From contig NC_051097.1 in NCBI RefSeq assembly GCF_901709675.1, forward strand, positions 10,394,039-10,458,038: a DNA stretch of 64,000 nucleotides, given 5' to 3'. Source of the DNA: Syngnathus acus. Its lineage: Eukaryota > Chordata > Actinopteri > Syngnathiformes > Syngnathidae. The notes under the pieces were generated by a model, which worked only from the letters and a program-made list of their open reading frames with translations, had not been told where the DNA came from and did not search any database. Positions within the stretch are counted from its first letter, which is position 1, and every line of letters starts with the position of its first letter. The translations under genes and the position numbers were made by a program. Below, one piece after another: positions 14,266 through 39,384 of this stretch.

Positions 14266-15509
14266 AGTCGCTCCACTCGTAGGTTTAATATCCAAAACAC
14301 AAATGATCAAGCGGTGATCTTTGCTGCTCCTTGTGACTTGACTGCCGAAGGTTGCACCTCTGCTTGGTTACTTATTAACTCGCACCCCCCTCAATCAAAG
14401 TCTCACTGGCTCGACAACAGCTGCCACCGGCGGGGCCCCAGAAGCTATCTCTGCACTTTCATTTCCTCCTTTTGTGAGCAGGAAAACAGTACACTTGATT
14501 TTTTTTTTACTCACTCTGGGTCAATGCAGGTGGCAACTCAAAGGTCATTTGAGAGGAGCAAGTCAGATGATGACATCGCTTGATTTCTCCATTCTTGCGT
14601 TTGTTTGCTTGATTGCATTTAAGTGCGCCACAATGTGTCAGATAGATGATGATAATAATAATCACAATAAATCCTAATACGTTTGCACAAGAGCAGCTCT
14701 GTAGTTATTTCCTGACAGCTCACATTTTCAGTTTTTTTTGTGCTCTGGCCAGAGGCCTATCTACTTTAAAAGTAATGCTTTGGTGCCATCTTGTGGCATT
14801 AAGGTGCCAAGGAACTCTGTTGAGAAATGGCACAACTTAGTATTGCAAAATAAAAATACTAATGTGCTTGTTAAAATCTTCTATGTGTGTTTTTATGTCC
14901 GAGCAAATTCTCGGAGATTCAGATCATGAGAATGCACAAAAGTTAAGTTTGGACTGCTGTTCCTGCCATTAATAGCCACTACCGCTGGAGGGCGATGTCG
15001 TAGACTACGCCAAATCCAAGAGACGGAAAGTGGCGTCAAAATCTCGCTAAAATGGTAACTTTCTCAACTTAAAAATACAATCATGTGGGAGTTAATTTTT
15101 TTTTTTCCGTGTAGATCATGTAAAAATATACATCGGGTGTTCGTAGATTTGGGACGAAACAAAGGGGAAACTTTCCACCAATGACAACTCGCGACATAAA
15201 CAGGTGCTCGTGTATCGGGCGCTGTGATTGGTCGGGGTAGAACGGAGGCGATTGCACACTCACGAGCAAGTCCACTGGAAAACGAGGTTTTTGTCGTGTG
15301 TTTCAAAAAAATCTTTCTCCTGCGTCGACTCGAGTAGTTTGGATTACACGTCGAAGTGGTGACCGGCCCCCCTCCCGGATGAAATTCAGCGCCCGGAAAA
15401 CGTCGAGGGATCCGCTTATCGACGTTAAATGCGCCTTTGAAGGAGACGCGTCGCCTTCCTCCTGGTGAAGTGAAGTGGAGCTCGGTTGTAACTCAACCCG
15501 AGCGCCACC

Positions 15510-18500
15510 ATGCAGGGAAATGTCGGCGTCTACGCGGTGAAGAGGAGGAAAAAGCCCATTCAGAAGAAGTACGTGTGCATGTATTTTACGTAGTCACTCA
15601 TTGACTTCTGCCAAGTGTTTTGATAGACGTCGTCCATCATGTCACTTACGTCATCCTACCACAGTTATTAGAAAGTTGGCGTAATAAGCACGATGGAGCC
15701 AACTTTGTCCGTGTTTTGGCCATATTTGGTCACTTCCCGGCAGGTAAATGCGGGCAACTTGATTCCGCTGACTGGCTGTGCGGGTCTAAAGTTACATTGA
15801 CGCTTATGCATGATTTGCCCCCACACGCACACCGCGTGCCCCCCAAGCAAGAATGAAGAACTGTATACTGTAAAAAAATGTCTAGCGTATTGCATTGTAA
15901 TTTTGAGTTATTAAATAGTCTGGTCCATCTTGTCATATAGATCGAATATTTTCCCCTTGTGAGATTTTCATGCAACTGAACACCTAGTGTTGTCGTTGTC
16001 TAGTGCCGCGCCCCCGCCCGTGAAGACCAACCCGTCCAAGCGGCACCGGGACCGCCTCAACGTGGAGTTGGAGCGCCTGACAGGCCTGCTGCCTTTCTCC
16101 GAGGAGGTCCGCAACCGCCTGGACAAGTTGTCGGTGCTGCGGCTCAGCGTGGGATATCTCAAAGTCAAGAGTTACTTCCACGGTCGGTTGAGTGTGACGC
16201 CTCATACATCAGCTCTTTAAAAAAGCCACACCACACATATACTGTCAAGTTTAAAAAAGAACATGGCATGTAGCGTTTTTGCAGCGGCCGAAAAAAAGAC
16301 TCCGCTGCATGAATAATGAATGCGGCACTTGGATGGTGCAGAGGTCGGATGGCAAATGGGTGGAAGCCCCGAAAGACGGACTCGGTACTTGGAAGCCGTC
16401 CCCGAGCGGATTCCCGCTACAACAACAAAGGGGTGGATTGCTGCGGTCACGTGACGCCCGCTTCTTGACCAACATGTCAGGGGAAATTCCTGGGTTTGTG
16501 GGGGGAGACGAGCGGCCGATCCTGCGGGTTTGTTTTGAAAAGCGAGGCGTAGCGAGCGGGAGGAGGGGGGATGAGGAAGCTACTTTGCGTGCCATGCAGT
16601 CATTACTGTAAGGGGAAAGGAGTCATTGTTGAACTGACGGGAGATTAGATTCCCCCTTTAAGAGGTCCTTTCACTAGCCAGTCTCATTTGTCCCTAACCA
16701 CAAAAACACCGTCTTCCCCCAAACCACTGTAAAATGTTTGTTGATACAGATTTACAGTGAACCCCCTCAGGGGCCTCACAAGCTTTTATAAATGGAGAAG
16801 CAGACAGCCTTCTGATTGTGCCGGAGGAGCATTCAAGGACCATCAACAAAACAGGACATCTCAGACACCGAGAAAAAATTCATGAACCCAACGACACCAA
16901 GATTCCACCAGATAGCACCAAAGTAACATTTTTATTAGATTCTTGCCTTAGTATTTCTTTATCGGGCCCCTTCAGTTTACATTTATTAAAACACACTTTG
17001 ACCAGTGCAGGTACGAAAATTATTTAAGGGGCATCAACGACAATTCCAAAAGTTTGCTGAAATGGAAAAGTATCTTTGCAGAGCAGCGCAGGAAATGCGC
17101 GCCGCTCCGTCCCGGCGACGGGCAGTCGGCATCGCTAGACGGTATCAGCTTCTCTGAGGGTGAGCTGCTTCTCAAGGTGCGATGACGTCGTTGCTACGTG
17201 GGTGTGTTTTATTCGCTTGCTTCCTCGTTCTCGCTAACCGGCCTCGCCCGCTCTTCTGCAGTCGCTCAACGGCTTTGTCTTGGTGGTGACGGGCGATGGC
17301 ACCGTCTTCTACACGTCGCCCACCATCCAGGACTTCCTTGGCTTCCATCAGGTCAGACTTATGTGTATGAAAACACCAAATTGTCTTTTATTAGACAGAT
17401 GCACACTACCGATAACGAACTGCGAAGGTAGACCGATCCGTTCCTGATATTGTTCGCAGTCTGACGTGGTGCGGCAGAGCGTCTTTGACCTCATCCATAT
17501 CGACGACAGAGAAATGTTCAACTGCCAGCTGAAGCTCGGCGTCCACTTCCGCGAGACCGGAGAGGACGCCGGTAAGTTCCGGGATACGTCATAACCATCG
17601 TGATGATTATCGCTGAATGTTTTCTCTGCTTTGTCGAAAGCGCCCAAGAACGGCTCGCTCGGTCTCATGCCTCCGGAGAACTTCTTCTTCTTGGAGAGGA
17701 GCTTTTGCTGTCGCCTGCGCTGCCTCCTGGACAACACATCGGGATTCTTGGTGACTCATCGACGACTCATAAAAATGTTTGCGGTATTGGGTGTGATTAC
17801 AGGATGAACCTAAAATGCACCAGAACCCGAACAGAAGTTAGTTTGGCTGTCTCTATACTTTTGGACGACTTTTTGGACAACTTGCTGTTCTCGCACAAAG
17901 AGCTGCAACAAATGTCTTGTGTGCTAAATGCTAACATTAGCCTGACCTTCCTCCTCCAGGCTTTGAAATTTACCGGCCATCTGAAGTACCTGCGGGAGGA
18001 TGGCGGCCCCGAGGGGAACCCCTTGCTGGCCTTATTTGCCATCGCCACGCCCCTGCAGCCGCCGTCCGTCATGGAGATCCGCACCAGGACGCTCATTTTC
18101 CAGACCAAACACCGGATGGATTTCGCCCCCCTGGCCATGGACACCAGGTACTAGCACCTGATGCTAAACTACGTTAGCCGAGTTTGTAATGAATTGAAAT
18201 GTCACGAATGGCTATTTTTGTCAGGGGCAAACTGGTGTTGGGTTACTCCGAGACGGAATTGATGACCCCGGGTTCCGGTTATCACTTTGTGCACGGCGCC
18301 GACATGATGTACTGCGCCGATAACCACCTCAGGAGTACGTTGCCGAGTCTTGACCGCCACAAACCATCCTGTGACTTGTTTTCTAACTTGTCCTCCTCCT
18401 TCGGCCGCAGTGATGAAAACGGGAGACAGCGGCTTCACTGTCTTCAGGCTGCTCACCAAGACGGGAAAGTGGTTGTGGGTGCAAGCCACCGCCCGGGTCG

Positions 18501-19909
18501 TCTTCAAAGACGGACGGCCCGACTTCATCGTCGCCCGCCAGAAGCCGCTGACGTAAGCGCCCGGCGACACTTCTGGCATCAGATCATTTTTATATCGGAT
18601 GTGGTTGAAACATGAAAACATTTCCTCCAGGAATGAAGAGGGGGAGGAACAGCTCCAGCAGAGAAGACAGCAACTGCCTTTCAACTTAGCCACGGGAGAA
18701 GGTGTCCTCTACGACCTTTCCCTGGATGCCTTCACCGTCCCGGGCCCTCCTGACACCAAGGAGCCCCTGAGAGAAAGTCCCCTGGATCCCAGCTCCATCT
18801 TGGGATCCTTACACCGCCAAGACCGCTCACTTTATTTCCAGGATCCCGCCCCCCAATTCGACGCCTTTTCCCGCGTCGACGAACCGGAACCGGATCAGCC
18901 TCTGGAGCGAGTCTTCTCGGACAGCCACGCCCTGCTCAGCGTTCCGGGTCAGCTGGACGAGTCGTCCGGCTCCGGGGGATTGACCTCTCATCCCATGCTG
19001 CACTCGCTGGAGCAGATCCTGGGAGACTTGGGTGAAGGTGGACTGGACGGTCTGGAGGTCGAGCAGCGCGAGCTGAGGGACTGGGAGAACACGCTGCTCA
19101 GGATGAATCAAAACAGAGACTTGGATCACATCCTGGCCAACGACGTTTTCTCTTTTGTGGAGGAGGCTCTCGGGATAAAGACCTCAGAAGGGGAACGATC
19201 TCTCCAGCCTTCCCTAGATGCTCAGAAGCCGATAGAGTGTGGACAAGAAGTTCTTTCTGGCGCTTTGTTTTCCGCTGCGGGACTTTCTCCCAACTCTCCT
19301 CCGGGACACTGGCCCGCGAGCGACGGTTCATACCACCCCGAGATTCCCACCCGCTCCTGCCGCTTTCAAACAACTTGGCAACCTTTACCGATAACCTCCA
19401 ACATCGGCCTACAGGGGGCGCCCTCGAATCTTTCCCAACAAGCCGCGTGGCCTCATCCCCCCCTCGGGGACACCACTGGCCCGCAGTTTTCCGGCAGCTG
19501 CATGTACAAACACCTCGCAAACTCCGGGCCTCGTGTCCCCCAGGGGGCGCCGTGTACGGGACTGGCCCACATCAGTGATCCAAACCCAGGCTTCGACCTG
19601 CCGCAAGCGGTCGGAGGAGCCTGGCCCCCGGCCGCAGCCGCCGGCCAGTCGCAGCTTTCCGCTTTTGGCGACATGTCCGGGGCAGGAGCGTACCTACCGG
19701 AACATCCCCCTGAAAACAGAGCTTTGCAGTCCACCTTCTTCTGCTGGAAAGGTCAAGCTCAGGTGAGATTTATAAATGTTCCGTAGATGAAATGAAATTG
19801 CTAATACTAATTTCCGCCTCGACAGATGCCCAAAGTTCCCCTGGACTCGTACGCCTTCCCGGTGCAACCCCCGGGGAGTATCAACCTGCCCCAAAACACC
19901 GGCCCCTAG
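15510..19909 (+). CDS. ahr2: Aryl hydrocarbon receptor, fish AHR2 type
   Basis: Ligand-activated bHLH-PAS transcription factor that pairs with ARNT and binds xenobiotic response elements. Exons: 15510-15568, 16004-16182, 17082-17176, 17262-17351, 17460-17571, 17641-17750, 17960-18147, 18225-18334, 18411-18552, 18631-19762, 19826-19909; 766 residues. Seen: N-terminal [13 protein letters not shown] (nuclear localisation), basic region [11 protein letters not shown], helix-loop-helix [32 protein letters not shown] (split here by listing only), PAS-A ([16 protein letters not shown] to [11 protein letters not shown]) and PAS-B ([14 protein letters not shown] to QKPLT). The C-terminal half, encoded mostly by one exon, is acidic and Pro-rich, without the long Gln-rich block of mammalian AHR. 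AHR identity is secure. The AHR2 assignment rests on the [10 protein letters not shown] and VGYLKVKS wording of the bHLH. At 766 residues it is short for fish AHR2. Confidence 0.9.
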
Positions 19910-20064
19910 CCACCGGGAGCCGAGCCGAGCCGCCCGGAAAAGAAAAAAAAAAGCCTTCTCATTTCAAAGGGACTGAATCGCTGCTGTGTTTTTAACTTTT
20001 TTCACAAAGCCGATGGGATGTCTTGCAACCTGAAGAAAGCCATAATTAGAGGCCAAGGACATTT

Positions 20065-20160
20065 ATTTGTAAATGCAGTGCATCTAGAAAGTATTCAGTG
20101 CTTCACTTTTCCCACATTATGTTACGTCAGAGCCTTATTCTCATCATGACAACATAAAAT
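20065..20160 (+). repeat. Fragment of a dispersed DNA-transposon-like repeat
   Basis: The stretch beginning CATCTAGAAAGTATTCAG and continuing through a cttcacttttcccacatt segment resembles a repeat end found many times in fish and other vertebrate genomes. No matching opposite end was identified nearby, so it is probably a fragment. Family not assigned. Confidence 0.4.
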
Positions 20161-21339
20161 AAGATATCGCTTTTTTTTAAAAATATATATTTGCAGAAAT
20201 GTATTGAAAACTAACAACTTTTGGTAAGATCCAAGGTCAAAACAGAATCGAAAGAACATAACAGACGTGGGGTCAAAGTCAAGTGCTGCAAATAAATTCT
20301 AGATTCATTTTTTCAAAAATATATATTTATATCCAATAATACAATGCAATACAAGCAGAACTAATAGAAGACAATCTACATTTTGCTTTCAAAGCAAATT
20401 TTTGAGCCAAGTTAAGTTTGACCCTCAAAAGGTGGACAATTGTCAAACTTGCCAATTACCTGGCAACATTTAAAGAACCGCAATCCATATATTTATTTTA
20501 CTGAAAACTAACCTTGCATTTAGAAGTCATCGTAGCACTTTTCCACTAAAGATCATTAAATGATTCTCGAGCTCTTAGGAATCGCTTGTAAAGCGTCCAT
20601 GTGTATTCAGACTTGTACCCGTGCAGAGATGATTGACAGTTTTCGGGCAGCTCATCATGCAGACCAAACGTCGACAAGACTCCTGCTTTGTATTCTCACT
20701 TTTCTATTAAAGCCAACCAAGCGACTGGAACTGGTCTAGATGTGTTTGTTTTTTTCTGTGGCTTTTACCAAAACCCGTCAGTGGCGGCCTGGTTCTGTGG
20801 CCGATGCAAATTGGTAGTCCCTATCTACTTTTTCACGATCGCAAAAGCGTGTAGTTCCTCCTTCTTTAAGTATTTGACATAAAGGAACATGTTTCTCCAG
20901 TGCAAGAGGAAATGAAGTGGTTCTGTTGTAGTGTCTGTCCAAACAAAGCTGGGATGACTCAACACTTCACTTCCGACCTGCCTTCCAACCAGCTTGTTGC
21001 CGCAATTTGGCACCACCGTGCGGCGGGAAATAGCACTGCAAGAAGGAGGGAAATATTGATATTTACTGGTATCCTAAATATTGTGAAAAATCATTCAAAT
21101 GATCAGCGTCTTCACGTTAAGAAACTGCAATCATTTTCAACCTTTTAGTCTATCTTTGAACACTATCAAAGGTATTTGAGCAACATTTAGTGGTGTGAGC
21201 CCTGCCCTAGTTATAATAACTCTAAATCTTTTGTGCTCCACTTGCCCCTGCTTTGGCCGAAAATTCTAATCATGATAGGCTGATAAAATGAATTCCTAAT
21301 GTCCCTCTCAAGCCTTTTCACATTGACCAACATTCACCA

Positions 21340-21633
21340 GCTCAGTGGCCTTGTGTTAGAGTGCCCGCCCAGAGTTTGGGAGGTCGTGGGGTCAAACCCC
21401 GGCCGGGTCATACCGGAGACTTTAAAAATGGTACCCATTTCTTCCCTGCTTGGCACTCAGTGTAAGGGTTTGAAATGGGGCCTTACTTCTATCACCAAAT
21501 GATTCCCGAGCGTGGCACTGCTGCTGCTCCCTGCTCCCTGCTCCCCTCTCCCCCAGGGGATGGATCCAAATCACACGGGGATGGGTTAAATGCAGAGGAC
21601 ACATTTCACCACAGTGTGTGACTTTAACTATGT
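21340..21633 (+). repeat. tRNA-derived SINE
   Basis: A tRNA-like head has a box-A-like segment (CTCAGTGGCCTTGTGTTAGAG) trimmed here at its ends and a box-B-like segment (GGGGTCAAACCCC) about 35 bases on. An unrelated body follows that ends in a motif (GGGTTAAATGCAGAGGACA) common in fish SINEs. No coding function is expected. Confidence 0.7.
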
Positions 21634-21689
21634 GCGCCCCTGAAATACTTGGATCTTCGACATTCCAACAGGCCACTGAACGTCACACG

Positions 21690-30129
<8,440 letters not shown>

Positions 30130-31675
30130 AAGAGGAGCGGAAAAAAAAAAAGACTAGACACCACTTTTACTTGAGTTTTATCCTGCAACTTGAAGTGAAC
30201 CTAAAGTCTTACAGAGTGTTTGAACAGTTTCAGCGAATGGGCCAAGATGTGAATGCAAAAGATTGCAGCAAACCCGCTTTTTATCGCCACGGACACGTTT
30301 GAGACCCGCCCGTCCAAAAGAGGAAAATCCACAATACGGAGAGCATTGCTTCAAAATCCGTGACACGGCGGACCCACAAACGACCAAGCATGGCAAAGCC
30401 GGCCGGGTTCTCTGCTCTTGAGTGTGACTGCGAGACTGTGTTGCCTTTTTTGTATGAATGAGAGTTACACTGCACACAAAACGTCAACAACCACCTCGCC
30501 CTCCGCCAACAGCCTCAAAGACAAGATGAACCAAATGGAGCGACCAGTTAGCGCCTCTTCGTTTAGGTTCTCACATGGTACCCCAGTTCTGTCCCAGTTT
30601 CAGGAAAACCATTGGATGTTACGCTTCTCAGGGATGTCTCTTGGGGGAAAATCCAAACACAAGAAGAAGAGGACAAAAAAAGCATTTTAATGTACATATG
30701 AATTGTTAAGTTATGAGAGAAGAGTCTATGTGAGGCGCAATACTTGAAACACACAAAAAACATATCAGGACGACTTGACAGGAAGTATAATGTTGTGGAA
30801 AGAAAAGCGAGCGAATAGAAAAAAAACCCGACAAAACCGCTTCAGTTCCACGTCCAAACTTTCCCTGGAGAAATATTTCCCTCCTGTGGGTCAGAGCAGC
30901 CGTTTTTCTTGCCTTGTCATCTTAACGCTTTAAAACAACCAACCACATGTAAAGCTGTTTGAGTATTTATTCCATTTCTGTTGTATCCAGCTCAAGGTCC
31001 ATCTTCCAGTACAGTCTGCCCTCACTGGTAGAGGACCACTTTGGCTTGCTGGTGTAACAAGGAATAAATTCTCACAACTGCTCTCCACACAACCAAACTG
31101 TGTCTTTTAATGCTTTGTTTTGTTTGCTTAATTTTGGCTGTCCTCAGCGCCGTTTAAGATCGTGTTATTTATTACACTAGATTTAAAAAGACAGATTGTA
31201 CCGTAGCATCAATGTGTTCTTGAAACTGATGTTTGATACACTGATTTATTTATGTAAATGCTTGTTTTACAAACTCGTTCAAAGAAATATTGCCTTTTTG
31301 GAATAAATTTTTGTTTTTGGTTGCAGAGTGACCTTTGCCAATGAGGAGTGATGGGGGAAAATATTAGGGCGTCTCTAAACCTAATCCTCATTTCTGATTA
31401 AGTTATAAAACACGTTTTGAATATGTGCTATTCCTGAAAAAGCGTGTTTATGTGATTATTACGGTAATACAATGACAGACAGTTAAGCAGTGTCACCGGT
31501 GACGATGAATGGACAACCGCGCATGCGCACTGGTGCCCCTCCCTGCCTCTGCCTGGCGACCAGTGGCCAACACAACTTGGCACGCTCGAGCTCACCAAAT
31601 TACATTTTATTCAAATAGAATAAATAAAAACAGGAGAGGGAGAGGAGGAAAGACGCCCTCGTGGAGAGCGGGGCG
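30130..31675 (+). other. zswim6 3' UTR and kif2a upstream region
   Basis: No gene was recognised. A canonical AATAAA at 31063-31068 could end a zswim6 3' UTR of about 950 bases. The rest, AT-rich to about 31490 and then mixed, precedes the kif2a start at 31676 and should contain its promoter. Confidence 0.5.
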
Positions 31676-36351
<4,676 letters not shown>

Positions 36352-36549
36352 ACACACGCACACACGTTGAAAGATCCAAAAGATAGGCAGCAGCTTGTCG
36401 TCACCGTTGTACACATTACCGTCGTCGTCACTCTTCCGTGTTGCAGTCATTTATACCGGTTGCTACATTTTAAAGAAATATTTTAACTTATTTTTTCCCA
36501 GCCAATGAGGCTTTGACCGTCGGCGACTACTCAACGTTTGAGGTTGATT

Positions 36550-36555
36550 AATAAA
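36550..36555 (+). promoter_or_regulatory. kif2a: Poly(A) signal for kif2a
   Basis: AATAAA lies 199 bases after the kif2a stop codon and is the first canonical signal downstream. Confidence 0.6.
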
Positions 36556-36559
36556 GTTT

Positions 36560-37420
36560 TCTGTGTATATAAATTGAGCGTGCGGATCAAACCCGAGTGT
36601 CCTGAGCAGCAGATGAAGTCTTATACCGTTCAGCCATTTAAGTGTGGAGATTACCCTCCAAAAATGTAGGTATTCATTTGATAACACCTGAAACCGAAGG
36701 CTCATTCAGATTACAAATAAATCATTTCCATGCAGTCCTCCAAGCAGTTGCATGAAGAAAAATAAAATAAAAAATGGAGTAGCTGGTTGACCCCCCCACC
36801 CCCAACATTGTGCAATGCCGTAACTTCATAAAGTCACCAAAGAGGAGTTTGTCAAATTGGTTTGAGACTGACTCACACCTGACAAAAATTTAAGTGTAGT
36901 TTGTTACTTTACTTTATTGGTGATCATGAATAAAGTGCTCAAATAATACACTGTGTCTTCTTGTCTGCAACATTCAAAAACCTCTGACCCATAACCAGTG
37001 GCGGTTCGACCTTGTGCGAGACTATTAGGGTTTGCCCATTCTTCCTTGCACTGTTCAATTTGAATTGAGCTTTCTCGGTTCCCGTAGCTCTACCGGTTCG
37101 GTGCCTACTAACTGTTTTGAGCGAGTATTGCAAACATTTTCAAGCTCTCTATTTTCCGTTGACATGTAAATATGCAGGAGCATCATTACGACACGAGCTC
37201 CTTGAGTTTGTTTGTTGCTCGCTAGCTAGCTAGCTAGCTATCGTAGAACAATATCAACAAAGGTGGCTTGTCAGTGAGCCCGCCCACAAGTGCCACTCGG
37301 CTGTCGATCAAACGTTAATCAAGGAAAAAGCGTTTGACCTGACTGTTTTGTATGTTTTCCACGCGAAACGAAACTAAACTTAGGTTTTCAAAGGCAGTCT
37401 TCAGTGTTGAGGTGAGCGTT
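36560..37420. other. Gene-free DNA downstream of kif2a
   Basis: No coding or RNA gene was recognised. A short perfect run of CTAG units lies around 37221-37240. A second AATAAA lies near 36929. Otherwise it is unremarkable AT-rich DNA. Confidence 0.5.
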
Positions 37421-37423
37421 GTC

Positions 37424-37534
37424 CTTCTGTCATTGCCATGGACATGGCTTTTTGACTGTTACTCTCCATTTCCTGTCACTTTGAGTCATGTAAGATGGAG
37501 ACTTAACTGTCAAGTTCATGGCAGTGACAGAAGG
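37424..37534. repeat. Fold-back inverted repeat (MITE-like)
   Basis: Two imperfect inverted arms of about 40 bp face each other. The left begins CCTTCTGTCATTGCCATGG (37424), and the right ends with the complement of CCTTCTGTCACTGCCATGA. About 30 bp lie between them. No clear target-site duplication was found. It could be a small foldback element or chance-retained transposon ends. Confidence 0.45.
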
Positions 37535-37888
37535 GCACTGACGCGTCAAGCGTATGAAACAATGGCCACGCCCACCTCCATGTATTCTCTTCTCCCATTC
37601 GTTGGATAGAAAACGCCAGTGACGCCTCTGAACGTTATAAGGATTTAGATATTCATGTTTGTCCAACTTTATGTCTTGTTTGCCTGCGTGTGTTTCCAAG
37701 CTCAAAATGTTTTTCATAATTATTTTGAATTATTGGCATAGACTAGCCTCATACACAAGTTTGCAGACCCCAAAGAAATGACTCGCAGATCCCTGGTCCA
37801 CTCAAAGTTGAGAAGCAATACCCTTCTATTCGCGTCAGCTGCACCATGAAACCATATATTACGTACAACTCAATTGCTTACTAGCAAG

Positions 37889-37960
37889 GGTTTCATAGTG
37901 TAGTGGTTAGAGCTCTGGACTCCCACCCCAGCGACACGAGTTCGAACCTCAATGAGATCC
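37889..37960 (+). pseudogene. Degenerate tRNA-like sequence A
   Basis: The element is exactly 72 bases. A 7-bp acceptor stem is fully pairable, counting two G-T pairs (GGTTTCA with TGAGATC). The box-A region is TAGTGTAGTGGTTAGAGC, the anticodon stem-loop resembles tRNA-Gln on its 5' side (CTCTGGACT), and box B is GAGTTCGAACCTC. The T stem pairs over only 3 bp and the D stem is weak. The loop would place CCC at the anticodon. Probably a tRNA pseudogene or SINE head; a working tRNA is unlikely. Confidence 0.5.
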
Positions 37961-38013
37961 AAAATATTTTATCATGGAAACACAGTTGCGCGTGTGCTCC
38001 TCCATAAAACCAT

Positions 38014-39049
38014 ACATGGCTAGGGTTAGGTTAGGATTAGAGCGAGGGTTAGGGTTAGAACTAGCTTTAGGGTTCAGATTATGGTTAGGGTTAGAGCTAG
38101 GGTTAGGGTTAGGTTAGGATTAGAGCTAGGGTTAGGATTGGGGTTAGGGTTAGAGCTAGGGTTAGGGTTAGAGCTAGGGTTAGGGTTAGGGTTAGGGTTA
38201 GGGTTAGGGTTAGGTTTTTAAGGTTAGGGTTAGAGTTAGGGTTAGGGTTAGAGCTAGGGTTAGGGTTAGGGTTAGGGTTAGGGTTAGAGCTAGGGTTAGG
38301 GTTAGATTAGTATTGGGGTTAGGGTTAGAGCTAGGGTTAGGGTTAGGTTAGTATTGGGGTTAGGATTAAAGCTAGGGTTAGGATTGGGGTTAGGGTTAGA
38401 GCTAGGGTTAGGGTTAGAGCTAGGGTTAGGGTTAGGGTTAGGGTTAGGGTTAGGGTTGGGATTGGGGTTAGGGTTAGGGTTAGAGTTAGGGTTAGGGTTA
38501 GAGCTAGGGTTAGGGCTAGAGCTAGGGTTAGGGTTAGATTAGTATTGGGGTTAGGGTTAGAGCTAGGGTTAGGGTTAGATTAGTATTGGGGTTAGGGTTA
38601 GAGCTAGGGTTAGAGCTAGGGTTAGGATTGGGGTTAGGGTTAGAGCTAGGTTTAGGGTTAGAGCTAGGGTTAGGGTTGGGATTGGGGTTAGGGTTAGGGT
38701 TAGAGTTAGGGTTAAGGTTAGAGCTAGGGTTAGGGTTAGAGCTGGAGCTAGGGTTAGGTTTAGAGCTAGGGTTAGAGCTAGGGTTAGGGTTAGAGCTGGA
38801 GCTAGGGTTAGGTTTAGAGCTAGGGTTAGGGTTAGAGCTAGAGCTAGGGTTAGGGTTAGGGTTAGAGCTAGGGTTAGGGTTAGGGTTAGGGTTGGGATTG
38901 GGGTTAGGGTTAGGGTTAGGGTTAAGGTTAGAGCTAGGGTTAGGGTTAGGGTTAGAGCTGGAGCTAGGGTTAGGTTTAGAGCTAGGGTTAGGGTTAGAGC
39001 TAGGGTTAGAGCTGGAGCTAGGGTTAGGGTTAGAGCTAGGGTGAGGGTT
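38014..39049 (+). repeat. Degenerate telomere-like repeat array, G-rich on + strand
   Basis: About 1 kb is made almost wholly of TTAGGG hexamers. They are mixed with regular variants, chiefly TTAGAGCTAGGG, and with ATTGGGGTTAGGG and TTTAGAGC forms. Runs of five to six perfect TTAGGG units occur at about 38180-38215, 38260-38285 and 38420-38455. Long open frames exist on both strands (Leu-Gly repeats) but are a by-product of the repeat. The array ends at an abrupt polarity switch at about 39050. Confidence 0.92.
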
Positions 39050-39384
39050 AACCCCAATCCTACCTCGAACCCTAACCCTAGCGCTAACCCTAATCCTAAC
39101 CCTAGCTCTAGCCGTAACCCTAACCCTAGCTCTAACCCTAACCCTAGCTCTAACCCTAGCCCCAGCTCTAACCCTAGCGCTAACCCTAACCCTAACCCTA
39201 ACCCTAACCCTAGCTCTAACCCTAGCCCCAGCTCTAACCCTAGCGCTAACCCTAACCCTAGCTCTAACCCTAGCCCCAGCTCTAACCTTAGCGCTAACCC
39301 TAACCCTAACCCTAACCCTAACCCTAACCCTAGCTCTAGCCGTAACCCTAACCCTAGCTCTAACCCTAGCTCTAACCCTAGCGC
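39050..39384 (-). repeat. Degenerate telomere-like repeat array, C-rich on + strand
   Basis: About 335 bp of CCCTAA hexamers with AGCTCTAACCCTA and AGCGCTAACCC variants lie immediately after the G-rich array, so the two arrays are head-to-head. The perfect runs are near 39180-39210 and 39297-39332. The AGCGCT variant and the CCCCAGCTC variant are frequent here and were not noticed in the left array. Confidence 0.92.

Noticed and set aside
16279-16611. 110-aa open frame between AHR exons 2 and 3
   Set aside because: It does not join the neighbouring AHR exons in phase and has no familiar domain. The known AHR sequence continues directly from 16182 to 17082, so it is taken as intron.
37889-37960. 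Functional tRNA gene
   Set aside because: Length and acceptor stem fit, but the T stem pairs over only 3 bp and the D stem is weak, so it was listed as a relic.
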